Shown here: piece by piece, positions 7,048 to 13,850 of the stretch | How positions within the stretch are numbered: position 1 is the first letter of the stretch | Layout of the letters: every line of letters begins with the position of its first letter | Source: Parcubacteria group bacterium GW2011_GWA1_47_8 | GTDB lineage: Bacteria > Patescibacteriota > Minisyncoccia > Phycocordibacterales > UBA1550 | Direction: 5' to 3' | Assembly: GCA_000996605.1 (NCBI GenBank) | Contig: LCOP01000014.1 | Coordinates: 1-19,335 of the forward strand | Length of the DNA stretch: 19,335 bases | Notes under the pieces: generated by a model | Databases searched by the model: none | Seen by the model: only the letters and a program-made list of their open reading frames with translations | Told to the model about the DNA's origin: nothing | Made by a program: the position numbers and the translations under genes

Positions 7048-7323
7048 ATTTTATCACAAAAAATACTTCTTTATAAGCCTAAAAGCGAGGAAATATGTGG
7101 ATAAGAATGCGCAAGGGAAATCATCGTGCTTGCACAATGAAAATTTGTAAAAAATTACCCTATTTTAGGGTAAAAAATAGGAAAAAAGAGTAACAAAAAA
7201 TGTTTCGTCAAGCGCTTTTTACAAAAGCCAACAATGATTCTGTTTTGGCAAGAACAAAAATTAAATATCTTATACCATCCCCAACTAATCATTTCGGATA
7301 ATTTATAAACTTTGCACCTCAGC

Positions 7324-7367
7324 TTTTGACGCCTTCACTGTCCTACAGGACAGTGAAGGCGTCAAAA
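7324..7367. repeat. 44-bp perfect inverted repeat
   Basis: Two perfect 21-bp arms (left arm begins TTTTGACGCCTTCACTG) are separated by only AC. As RNA it would be a very stable hairpin, with A:U pairs at the base. Neither strand has a run of Ts after the stem, so the fit to an intrinsic terminator is incomplete. It could instead be a palindromic repeat element or a binding site. Confidence 0.85.
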
Positions 7368-7412
7368 TTTAAAAAGTTACAGAGAAATTTTGAGACTATG
7401 CCTCCAAATTTT

Positions 7413-7441
7413 TTGCAAAAAAATCCCCAATTTGGTACGAT
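7413..7441 (+). promoter_or_regulatory. Sigma-70-like promoter of the PaaX/Cas2-like gene
   Basis: TTGCAA (7413-7418), a 17-bp spacer, and TACGAT (7436-7441) preceded by TGG, giving an extended -10 look. The -10 lies 24 bp upstream of the ATG at 7465. An inverted repeat CCAATTT (7427-7433)/AAATTGG (7448-7454) straddles the -10, and CCAAATT (7404-7410)/AATTTGG (7429-7435) straddles the -35. Either could be an operator for the adjacent regulator. Confidence 0.65.
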
Positions 7442-7468
7442 AGGGTTAAATTGGAGAATTTAGAATGG
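7424..7468 (+). repeat. 45-bp direct repeat, left copy (promoter to start codon)
   Basis: Identical over 45 bp to 8052-8096, from TCCCCAATTTGG to GAATTTAGAATGG. It contains the -10 box, SD and ATG of the PaaX/Cas2-like gene, so the gene plus one repeat forms a 628-bp unit. The bases just outside the repeat differ between the two sites. Confidence 0.97.
7447..7462 (+). promoter_or_regulatory. SD displayed in the loop of a small hairpin
   Basis: TAAATT (7447-7452), GGAG (7453-7456), AATTTA (7457-7462). The Shine-Dalgarno core forms the four-base loop of a 6-bp AT stem, eight bases before the ATG. The stem is weak, so it may be a DNA palindrome recognised by a dimer rather than an RNA switch. 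The same structure recurs in the right repeat copy. Confidence 0.5.
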
Positions 7469-8019
7469 CGATAAAAGATACAACAAAAGAGGCGGTTGCG
7501 GAGATTATCCTCTCAACACTTTTGGTGGCGGGAGTATTTGCGGTTGCGATTATGGCCCCCAATGCCGTACAACTTTTCAAATATTTCGGAAAGAAGACGC
7601 CGCACGAGCAATGGAGAATTAGGAGATCGGCCACCCGTCTCGAAAAACGTGGGCTCATAGGAAAAAGGTCGATGCGTGGCGAGGAGTATTATGTCTTAAC
7701 CCCTACCGGCAAGGAACGCGCCATGCGCTACAAAATAAAAAACATGACCATTCGCCGTCAGAAAAAATGGGATGGCTTGTGGAGGATCGTTATGTTCGAT
7801 ATTCCAGAAGACAAAAAGCTCGCTCGGCGCGCCATCTCACATGCGATTCAAAAACTCGGATGCCTCCAATATCAAAAGTCAGTCTTTATCACCCCCTACC
7901 CATGCGAAAAAGAAATCGATTTTGCCGGGGAGTGCTTTGGTGTGCGAAAATACATTCGCATTATCACCGCAAAAGATGTCGAGGGTATCAATAGTATTAA
8001 AAAACATTTCAATGTATAA
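7465..8019 (+). CDS. PaaX/Cas2-like winged-helix regulator with N-terminal hydrophobic segment
   Basis: 184 residues. A hydrophobic stretch (about 14-31, IILSTLLVAGVFAVAIMA) could be a membrane segment. It is followed by a winged-helix-like DNA-binding region (about 40-90, with RRSATRLEKRGLI and a YYVLTPTGKERA wing). The C-terminal part (about 103-184) has the WDGLWRIVMFDIPEDKK...ALGC/QKSVFITPYPC pattern of the ferredoxin-like domain shared by PaaX C-termini and Cas2, with D112 at the place of the Cas2 aspartate. No CRISPR array or cas1 is present, so a repressor role is more likely than adaptation. The ATG has a good SD (TTGGAGAATTTAGAATG) and a strong upstream promoter. It is the only plus-strand gene in the window and is bounded by 45-bp direct repeats. 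What it regulates is unknown; the repeats suggest autoregulation. Confidence 0.82.
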   Translation: MAIKDTTKEAVAEIILSTLLVAGVFAVAIMAPNAVQLFKYFGKKTPHEQWRIRRSATRLEKRGLIGKRSMRGEEYYVLTPTGKERAMRYKIKNMTIRRQKKWDGLWRIVMFDIPEDKKLARRAISHAIQKLGCLQYQKSVFITPYPCEKEIDFAGECFGVRKYIRIITAKDVEGINSIKKHFNV

Positions 8020-8051
8020 ATACTCAATCTATATTTGCAACCTCCCCAAAT

Positions 8052-8096
8052 TCCCCAATTTGGTACGATAGGGTTAAATTGGAGAATTTAGAATGG
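8052..8096 (+). repeat. 45-bp direct repeat, right copy (orphan -10/SD/ATG)
   Basis: Exact copy of 7424-7468, beginning 33 bp after the regulator's stop. It brings a -10 (TACGAT, 8064-8069), the SD hairpin and an ATG (8093). TTGCAA is present at 8035-8040 but 23 bp from the -10, so promoter strength may be lower. The ATG opens a frame of about 54 codons antisense to the end of atpC with no recognisable product. Here CCAAATT-CCCC-AATTTGG (8046-8063) forms a tight palindrome. Confidence 0.95.
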
Positions 8097-8103
8097 TATT
8101 AAC

Positions 8104-8120
8104 TCTTCGCTACGCGAAGA
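8104..8120 (-). terminator. Small hairpin after atpC, weak terminator candidate
   Basis: TCTTCGC, loop TAC, GCGAAGA. It lies about 17 bp past the atpC stop in the direction of ATP-operon transcription and faces the convergent 45-bp repeat. There is no T-run after the stem, so intrinsic termination here is uncertain. Confidence 0.3.
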
Positions 8121-8137
8121 CTATGGTTCCACGCAAA

Positions 8138-8386
8138 TCATTCCTCCACATATACCGAAACTTTGTCGCTGAACACGTACACGATTGCCTGCTTAAAAAG
8201 AAATTCCTGACTTCCCTTCGCATGGTGAATCATGATTGGCTTGTTGCTTACTAAGGTAAGGAAATTCGCATGCTCCGGAAGAATATCGAACGGGCCGTCT
8301 TTGTTCTCGGACGATACCGCTTCTGCGGTACCTTCCCATATTATTCTTTCCGTATTCGTAATCTTCACACTGAGTGGCTCATTCAT
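8138..8386 (-). CDS. ATP synthase epsilon subunit, short form
   Basis: 82 residues matching the N-terminal beta-sandwich of F1 epsilon: KITNTERIIWEG at the start, then GPFDILPEHANFLTLVSNKPI, the counterpart of the usual GILPGHAPLLT motif. Usual bacterial epsilon is about 130-140 residues; the C-terminal helical hairpin that inhibits ATP hydrolysis is absent. The sandwich would still bind gamma at the foot of the rotor. It is the last gene of the cluster, 12 bp after atpD. ATG has no clear SD. Loss of the inhibitory arm suggests that epsilon-type regulation is missing; this is inference from length only. Confidence 0.88.
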   Translation of the reverse strand: MNEPLSVKITNTERIIWEGTAEAVSSENKDGPFDILPEHANFLTLVSNKPIMIHHAKGSQEFLFKQAIVYVFSDKVSVYVEE

Positions 8387-8398
8387 AGCGCATGTTCA

Positions 8399-9799
8399 TT
8401 ATATAATCTTTGCACTTTTTATATCGCCGATATATAAAAATCTTTCAACAGGAATTGCGTCCATCTCTCCATCGAGAATCGCTTTCACATCACGAACGGC
8501 GTCTTCTCTCCGGACATACGCTCCCGGCTTTCCCGTCTGTCCCTCGGCAGTAAAAAATGGCTGGGTCATGTAATTAAGAATTTTCTGCGCACGAATATAA
8601 ACCTTCTGGTTGTCAGAGGAAAGTTCCTCCTCACCGACAATGGTCACAATACGCACCAAGCGTTCGTATTGATTCAAAACCTCAATCGCACGCGTGACCG
8701 CTTCGTAGTGATCATCACCCACAAGCGTTCGGTTGACCATGTTCGACCGTGACTGCGGAAGGTCGAGCGAGGGATGTCGCCCCTGTTGCGCGATGTTACG
8801 CGAAAGTATCGCAACCGCGTCAAGGTGCGGGAGTGTCGCGGCAATCGTCGGGTTGGAGAGTTCGTCCGCAGGCACATACACCGTTTGCACAGAGGTAATT
8901 GACGCTTTTGATGTACTGGAGAGGCGATTTTCAAATTGCGCAATCTCGGATTGCAGTGTCGGTTGATAACCGAACTCCGAAGGAATCTCGCCCAAGAGTG
9001 TCGAGAGCTCACTTCCCGCCTGCAGAAAACGAAAGACATTATCCACAAAAAAGAGCACATTCCATTCTTTCTCGTCGCGATAATATTCAGCAAGAGTCGC
9101 CGCCGCCCATGCCGTACGAAAACGCGCGGCGGCGTTCTCGTTGATGTGCCCGAGAACGATTGCCACGCGATCGAGGAGCTCCGCTTTTTTAAGCTCCTCG
9201 CGTAGCTCGTACCCTTCACGAATACGCTCGCCGATACCCGCAAATACCGAAACACCCTTGTAACGACTGCTGATATTGTGAAGTATCTCGGTCATAAGCA
9301 CCGTCTTCCCTACGCCGGCACCGCCCACAATCCCAATCTTGCCCCCCAAAGGTATCGGGGTGAAGAAGTCGATCGCCTTGATTCCCGTCTCGCTGATTTC
9401 ACTGGTGCGGGTAATGACATCGGACGCCGAATTCTTCGTCTCATTCGGATAAATAGATCGCACTCCTTCGGACTCAATAGGTCCAAGATCGTCCTCAGGA
9501 ACACCGAAGAGGTTGACGACACGCCCCAAGACTTTCTGTCCTACGGGGATGGTGATCTGCGTTCGCGTGGAAACAATCTCCATGTTGCGCTCTATCTCGC
9601 GGAGCGAAGACATGAGGAGACACAAAAGAATGTTATTACTCTCATACCCGTATACTTCCAGCTGTATCTCTTTGTTTTTTGATGCGTAGAGAAGCTCCCG
9701 AAGTGCGGGGCGATAGTCGCTTTCGCACACCACTGCAACAATCTGCCCTTTGACACTTTGCACCTTCCCGACGAATTGTGGTTTTATTTCGTTCTCCAT
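8399..9799 (-). CDS. atpD: F1 ATPase beta subunit (catalytic), divergent
   Basis: 466 residues, the usual size. The catalytic machinery is intact: Walker A GGAGVGKTV (159-167, K165), the catalytic glutamate in GIGERIREG (E191), Walker B NVLFFVDN (D253), FRFLQAGSELSTLLGEIPSEFGYQPTL and ITSVQTVYVPADELS. The DELSEED lever is EEELSSD (390-396), followed by QPFFTAEGQTG. Some normally near-invariant segments have changed: NEPPGAR reads NENAAAR (220-226), and the region after PADEL reads SNPTIAATLPHLDA and GRHPSLDLPQSRS. It should hydrolyse or make ATP, but belongs to a divergent lineage. ATG at 9799 has an AGGAT SD and overlaps the end of atpG by 16 bp, consistent with translational coupling. Confidence 0.93.
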   Translation of the reverse strand: MENEIKPQFVGKVQSVKGQIVAVVCESDYRPALRELLYASKNKEIQLEVYGYESNNILLCLLMSSLREIERNMEIVSTRTQITIPVGQKVLGRVVNLFGVPEDDLGPIESEGVRSIYPNETKNSASDVITRTSEISETGIKAIDFFTPIPLGGKIGIVGGAGVGKTVLMTEILHNISSRYKGVSVFAGIGERIREGYELREELKKAELLDRVAIVLGHINENAAARFRTAWAAATLAEYYRDEKEWNVLFFVDNVFRFLQAGSELSTLLGEIPSEFGYQPTLQSEIAQFENRLSSTSKASITSVQTVYVPADELSNPTIAATLPHLDAVAILSRNIAQQGRHPSLDLPQSRSNMVNRTLVGDDHYEAVTRAIEVLNQYERLVRIVTIVGEEELSSDNQKVYIRAQKILNYMTQPFFTAEGQTGKPGAYVRREDAVRDVKAILDGEMDAIPVERFLYIGDIKSAKII

Positions 9800-10632
9800 A
9801 TTGATAATCCTGAAAATGATTCCAAGAGCCTAATGTTGCTTAACGACTCGATTGCCTTGCGGAGCTCGCGCTTCTTTTCTCCAATGTGCTCGGTGGCGCT
9901 CTGCTCGGCGCCGGTCATCTTCATCAAGCGCGCAGCGGTTCGGGAAAGTTCCGTTTCAAGCATGGTGCGGTTAAAAAGAAGACTTTTGATATGCTCCTCG
10001 AAGAACGCGAGCATCTGCGAAAATTCAGGTTCAAAAATATAATCCTGGATCTTCTCTTCTGACATTTGTTTTGGCTCCGTGGTGTATGTAATATCAATCA
10101 TAACAGGTTCTTGCTTAAACACGGTAACAAACGACGGATAAAAGACAACGACTTTCTCATATCCCGATACCCGTTTCAAAAATTCTTTGTTTTCCGCGGG
10201 AGTCGGGTCGTCCTCGGCAAAGGACATATACGTAGACTTTCTCTCATGTTCCGTACCGTACAAATACTGCTTTCCCGTTGTCCCGACAACCAGCATATCT
10301 ACACTTGAATCTTGTTTCGCATATAGAAGAAACGCATCGACCACATTGTTGTTGAGGAGTCCGTAGAAACGTTTGTTCGATGTAATCGCGACCGCAAGAA
10401 CCTTTTGTTTTCGTGGAGGAGGGGGGACATTGTCGTTGTCATGGGCGTGCGCCTCATGCAGTTTTACCAGATTATACAAATCGCTAATCTCCGTATAAAA
10501 CATACTGTTTAGGGTGAACTTTTCGCGAATGATTCGCATTTTGATTGCACTGATATCACGAAGCGTCCCCGCGATGGATTTCGCCGTCTGCATATCCGCC
10601 AACTCTGCTTGTTTTTCGACTATTGCTGACAT
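9784..10632 (-). CDS. atpG: F1 ATPase gamma subunit (rotor shaft), divergent
   Basis: 282 residues, normal length. The N-terminal helix (about 14-40, SIAGTLRDISAIKMRIIREK) stands in for the usual KRRI-SV-NT-KIT-AM segment. The C-terminal helix (about 224-275, ELSRTAARLMKMTGAEQSATEHIG...LSNIRLLESFSG) matches the family's E-xxRM-AM-AA-N pattern ending in a Q-IT-E-xEIVxG-like stretch. The central Rossmann-like part (about 75-170) includes VLAVAITSNKRFYGLLNNNVV, equivalent to the SDRGLCGGLN motif but altered. Identification rests on both terminal helices and position between alpha and beta. It overlaps atpA by 13 bp and atpD by 16 bp. Confidence 0.87.
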   Translation of the reverse strand: MSAIVEKQAELADMQTAKSIAGTLRDISAIKMRIIREKFTLNSMFYTEISDLYNLVKLHEAHAHDNDNVPPPPRKQKVLAVAITSNKRFYGLLNNNVVDAFLLYAKQDSSVDMLVVGTTGKQYLYGTEHERKSTYMSFAEDDPTPAENKEFLKRVSGYEKVVVFYPSFVTVFKQEPVMIDITYTTEPKQMSEEKIQDYIFEPEFSQMLAFFEEHIKSLLFNRTMLETELSRTAARLMKMTGAEQSATEHIGEKKRELRKAIESLSNIRLLESFSGLSIWRTK

Positions 10633-12125
10633 ACGTTTTCAAGGATAAGGGTCTTTTCCATGATTAACCAAATAAAATTTTCAAGAGACACGTCCTGCCC
10701 CGCCATCACGCGCACGTCTTCAAAAGATTTATGGGAAGCGATGGTTTCCATAAGAACCTTTCTATTTTTCCGAAAAAACGGTATGCCGCGTCCGGTCAAA
10801 AACGGAGTCGTCGCGAGCGCGAGTAGACAAAGTTGTACCGGAAGCGGTACAAATTCAAACGGCTCTTGATGCAAAACCTCGCGGATCATCGCGCCGCGAC
10901 GAAGGGTTTCTTGGGTTTTGATACTTACTTGCGCGCCGAACCTGCTGTATTCTTCTTGCTCCTTGTACTCAGCGAGCCACGCGATAATCTTCATACCCAG
11001 CTGTTTTTGCACCAGCTTCTGCGTATTGCGTCCGACGCGCGTAACCGACCGATTGTCCAAGATTGTCGGGTAGTACCCCTGCGCACGGAGCTCCGACGAA
11101 AGCGAAAAGTGTCCGTCCGTACATGCCATCAAATTAGTAGGAATGAGGTCTGTATTATTTTGAATGTCTGTTTCCAAAACGGGCAAGAGTGTGATTGTTC
11201 CGCCGCCAACCTTTGCATTGAAATGCCCTGAGCGTTCCATCAAGTGCGCGTGCTGGTAAAAGATATCTCCGGGGTATGATTCGCGTCCCGGGAGTCTCCC
11301 CTGGAGCAGTGCTATTTCGCGAAGATACTTTGCATGCGTCCCGAGGTCGTCCAGAATAATAAGCACATCCCGCCCCTGCACCGCAAAAAATTCCGCAATA
11401 GAGAACGCCACCGAAGGCGCAATAGCGATAAGGGGCGAGGGATCGCTTGAAAGTGCCGCAAGGATGATTGCATTTTTGCCTCCCTTTTCTCGAAAGACTC
11501 CCGATGCCATCTTTCGGATATCATCGACCGGTTTTCCTATAGATGCATAAATGCACACGGACCCTTGCGCATTTTGATTGGAGATGACATCCTGCAAAAA
11601 CGTCGTCTTACCGCTCCGAATAGGACCAAAGAGTAACTGTCTCTGCCCTTTCCCGATGGGGAACAGCGTATCCACAAATGTAATCCCCGTGACAAATTGA
11701 TCCTTGATTGGCTCGCGAAAACTCCCCCCTTTCGCCACCACATTGAGCTCGAGCCGTGCATTATAATCTTTTGGTTCATGCCCTGCCGGTTTCCCGTCAA
11801 TATATTCTCCGAGCGTATTGATCGTACGCCCGAACAAGTGTTCGCCAAATGAGAAAATGTGCGGATCCCCTTCCAGAAAGAACCGGTCCCCCGGCTTGAC
11901 GGTCGTGCTATCGAGAAGGAGCGCCTCCACTTCGTCGATATCGAGCGCGGTAATGATGGCGCGACTCCCCCATTCGTTTTTAATAAGATCATTGATGTGC
12001 GCAGACGGAAGACCTTGGAGCGAGAGGAGGTACTCCTTCGCGCTCGTCACGATGCCGACTTCTTTGTGAAAATTGTTAAGAGGGTCTGCCATATATTCGT
12101 ATCGCTTCTTTGAGCTCCGCTTCAT
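10620..12125 (-). CDS. atpA: F1 ATPase alpha subunit (non-catalytic nucleotide-binding), divergent
   Basis: 501 residues. Walker A is GPIRSGKTT (167-175) in place of the usual GDRQTGKT; Walker B is LIILDD (255-260). The arginine finger is kept: R363 in SVTRVGRNTQ. Other signatures are PIGKGQRQLLFG, LPGRESYPGDIFYQHAHLMERSG, LPVLETDIQNNTDLIPTN and ACTDGHFSL. The N-terminus lacks roughly 20-25 residues of the delta-binding extension seen in typical alpha subunits, even with the longest start. The start at 12125 overlaps atpH by 50 bp; ATG at 12092 (MADPLNNF) overlaps by 17 bp and is an equally plausible start. It forms the hexameric head with beta. Confidence 0.92.
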   Translation of the reverse strand: MKRSSKKRYEYMADPLNNFHKEVGIVTSAKEYLLSLQGLPSAHINDLIKNEWGSRAIITALDIDEVEALLLDSTTVKPGDRFFLEGDPHIFSFGEHLFGRTINTLGEYIDGKPAGHEPKDYNARLELNVVAKGGSFREPIKDQFVTGITFVDTLFPIGKGQRQLLFGPIRSGKTTFLQDVISNQNAQGSVCIYASIGKPVDDIRKMASGVFREKGGKNAIILAALSSDPSPLIAIAPSVAFSIAEFFAVQGRDVLIILDDLGTHAKYLREIALLQGRLPGRESYPGDIFYQHAHLMERSGHFNAKVGGGTITLLPVLETDIQNNTDLIPTNLMACTDGHFSLSSELRAQGYYPTILDNRSVTRVGRNTQKLVQKQLGMKIIAWLAEYKEQEEYSRFGAQVSIKTQETLRRGAMIREVLHQEPFEFVPLPVQLCLLALATTPFLTGRGIPFFRKNRKVLMETIASHKSFEDVRVMAGQDVSLENFIWLIMEKTLILENVCQQ

Positions 12126-12603
12126 GTTTGCTCATGAAATTTTTGAAAGAAAAATCATGATAGATACCCTTCCACACGAACGCGCATCCCCCCGCGACCG
12201 ACGGATCGATTTTTATATCGAGCACCATGCGAGGAGATACCTGTTCCCGAAACCATGCTCCCAAACGTTTGTACTCTTGTGCTCCAAAAAGCATCGGAAT
12301 ATATACAATAATCGTGGGGATCTCTTTTATTTCCGCATCAAGATTCGCCAAACGCTCATGAATATTACCGTCCGTGAACCCTCCCGCGATGTCCCCCCAT
12401 TCAAGAATCATGTTCGCGTCCTCGCTCCCCTCCACGCCTTTTTCTCTCAAGAACTCGCGGAATAGATCTTGGGAAGCGTCGTGCGGATGTCCGGAAAAAA
12501 ATGTATGCTCAAGAGATTCTTTGAGTAAGCCGACTCTTCGAAATAAGTCAGATTTTATATAGGTATTTTTCAAGATTACGTCAAGGAGTGTGGGCGTCTG
12601 CAT
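12076..12603 (-). CDS. atpH: ATP synthase delta subunit (stator cap)
   Basis: 175 residues, normal size for delta. The strongest evidence is the C-terminal domain: VLDIKIDPSVAGGCAFVWKGIYHDFSFKNFMSKHEAEL (about 127-164) matches the IDPSLIGG...G...DGSV...L pattern of the family. The N-terminal helical domain is not obviously conserved in sequence. Location between b and alpha is the canonical place for atpH. Delta would sit on top of the alpha/beta head and bind the stalk. The start ATG lies 17 bp after the b-like gene and has no SD; the 3' end overlaps atpA. Confidence 0.8.
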   Translation of the reverse strand: MQTPTLLDVILKNTYIKSDLFRRVGLLKESLEHTFFSGHPHDASQDLFREFLREKGVEGSEDANMILEWGDIAGGFTDGNIHERLANLDAEIKEIPTIIVYIPMLFGAQEYKRLGAWFREQVSPRMVLDIKIDPSVAGGCAFVWKGIYHDFSFKNFMSKHEAELKEAIRIYGRPS

Positions 12604-12620
12604 AAGATTATGGAGAAAAA

Positions 12621-13547
12621 CTAACGGGAAAATATTCCTTCTTTTTTTGCTTCTTCGAGCGCACGGTACGCGAGATCCGCAGTTTCAGAAACGGAAACGC
12701 CCTTCTGCAAGACAATCTCCGTCGTGCGCCCCACCAGCTCGACCATCTGCGTATCAACAATATTCATCCGCGCACTACGGTACGCGCGAATTTCTTCTTG
12801 CGCGTTCTCAAATTCGCGCGTGAGATGTTCTTCAATCTTTTTTATGTTCTCGTCTTTCATCTGCGAAAGCACCCCCGTGATATCCCCCATTACTTTCCCT
12901 GTTTCTCCCCGTATTGCTTCCAAGTTTTGCTTGATGCCTTCCTCGAGAGATCCTTCGAGGCGTGCGGCAAGAAGGGCGAACTTTTCTTCGTTTTGCCGTA
13001 TCCCCTCATGAGCAGACTCTTCGATACGTGCCGCAAGCGTGGAGAATTTTTCTTCTGCCTCCTTTGCGTGCGCGGCGATATTTTTGAGTGACGCGCCGAT
13101 ATCTTGTACAGCCTCTCCCACTTTGCCTTCAATGACATCACCCGTCTCTGCGGTTTGTTTTTTCAATGCATCGAGCAATTCCCCGTACACATGTTCGCTT
13201 TCCGTGGCATATTTCTGAAAAAGCTGTTGTGTTTCTTTCCCCAACGTTTCAATATTCTGCCGAAACGTCTCCTCGAGATTTTTTGTTTCTATTTTTTTCT
13301 CCGCGGTGCCTCTGATACTCGCAAGCTCCGCCGCGACGAGGATCTCCCGCGCTTGATTCGTTGCATCTTCGATAATCTTTTGCGCTTTTTTTTGCCCACT
13401 CTTGAGAGAATACTCGTACACAGGGAGCGCAAATCTCTTGATCTGCTTTCCGTGCCGGAGCTCCGCAATCAAAAGCACCACCGCAAATGCGATTAGGGAC
13501 ACGCCGAGCGCCATAACAATGTATTCAAAAGGGATACTTGGTATCAT
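12621..13547 (-). CDS. atpF: ATP synthase b-like stalk protein, about twice normal length
   Basis: 308 residues against about 155-170 for bacterial b subunits. One N-terminal membrane segment (about 9-28, YIVMALGVSLIAFAVVLLIA) precedes a long, charged, almost entirely helical region. Residues 165-208 contain two tandem 22-residue units (EEKFSTLAARIEES and EEKFALLAARLEGS starts). Twenty-two is two hendecads, the periodicity of the right-handed b coiled coil. The C-terminus (RTTEIVLQKGVSVSETADLAYRALEEA) resembles the delta-binding end of b. It is first in the cluster, where atpF belongs. The homology is weaker than for the F1 genes; another coiled-coil membrane protein used as a stalk is possible. 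Confidence 0.7.
   Translation of the reverse strand: MIPSIPFEYIVMALGVSLIAFAVVLLIAELRHGKQIKRFALPVYEYSLKSGQKKAQKIIEDATNQAREILVAAELASIRGTAEKKIETKNLEETFRQNIETLGKETQQLFQKYATESEHVYGELLDALKKQTAETGDVIEGKVGEAVQDIGASLKNIAAHAKEAEEKFSTLAARIEESAHEGIRQNEEKFALLAARLEGSLEEGIKQNLEAIRGETGKVMGDITGVLSQMKDENIKKIEEHLTREFENAQEEIRAYRSARMNIVDTQMVELVGRTTEIVLQKGVSVSETADLAYRALEEAKKEGIFSR
12924..13055. repeat. 66-bp tandem repeat in the b-like stalk gene
   Basis: Two in-frame 66-bp units encode residues 165-186 and 187-208 of the b-like protein, about three-quarters identical at the residue level. They look like an internal duplication that lengthened the coiled coil by whole hendecads. Confidence 0.75.
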
Positions 13548-13850
13548 AGAAAAAATGAAATGATTTTACCGGTACGTTACTTTAAGCTACGGAACTCGTC
13601 AAAGGGATCCTGTTTTTGAAGGTGTTTGCGCCTGTTCTCGCGAAAGCAATGTTAAATATCAAATTTTTAATTTTTAAACAATATTTTAATTCTTGAATTT
13701 TAAAATTAAGAAATTAGAATTTGTTTGGAAATTTGAAATTAAACATTTGAAATTTTGACAGCGCCCCGAAAAAAGAGTTCCGTGATTCAAAGTACTCTGT
13801 CAATTCATTGTACCATTCGCAACACACTCGTACAAGAAAACTTTGGGGAA
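13548..13850. other. 303-bp AT-rich intergenic spacer, MITE-like
   Basis: No coding frame. Imperfect terminal inverted repeats lie at 13578-13597 (TACTTTAAGCTACGGAACTC) and 13775-13794; 16 of 20 positions pair, including a perfect ACGGAACTC/GAGTTCCGT. The interior is strongly AT-rich with an internal near-palindrome around CTTGAATTTTAAAATTAAG. The size (217 bp), lack of genes and terminal repeats resemble a miniature inverted-repeat element, but no target-site duplication was identified. The promoter of the ATP cluster should lie at its left edge; TAAAAT near 13563-13568 is a possible -10. Confidence 0.45.

Larger units (their letters stand above)
7048..7464. other. 417-bp intergenic regulatory region
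   Basis: This AT-rich spacer lies between the divergently transcribed surface gene and PaaX/Cas2-like gene, so it should hold promoters for both. It contains a small hairpin at 7155-7173 (TTACCCTA, loop TTT, TAGGGTAA) flanked by A-runs, a long perfect inverted repeat at 7324-7367, and the sigma-70-like promoter at 7413-7441. No convincing -35/-10 pair was found for the minus-strand gene; TATAAA near 7073 and GATAAAAT directly before the ATG are the only -10-like strings noticed. No protein-coding frame of interest is present. Confidence 0.6.

Noticed and set aside
7324..7367. Calling the 44-bp inverted repeat an intrinsic terminator
   Set aside because: Neither strand has a T-run after the stem, and it lies between divergent genes, upstream of both.
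7465..8019. The Cas2-like protein as part of a CRISPR system
   Set aside because: No array, cas1 or effector in the window. The N-terminal winged helix and hydrophobic segment fit a PaaX-like regulator better.
8093..8257. Small plus-strand frame opened by the right 45-bp repeat
   Set aside because: It runs antisense to the end of atpC, has no recognisable features, and is probably a by-product of the duplicated start module.
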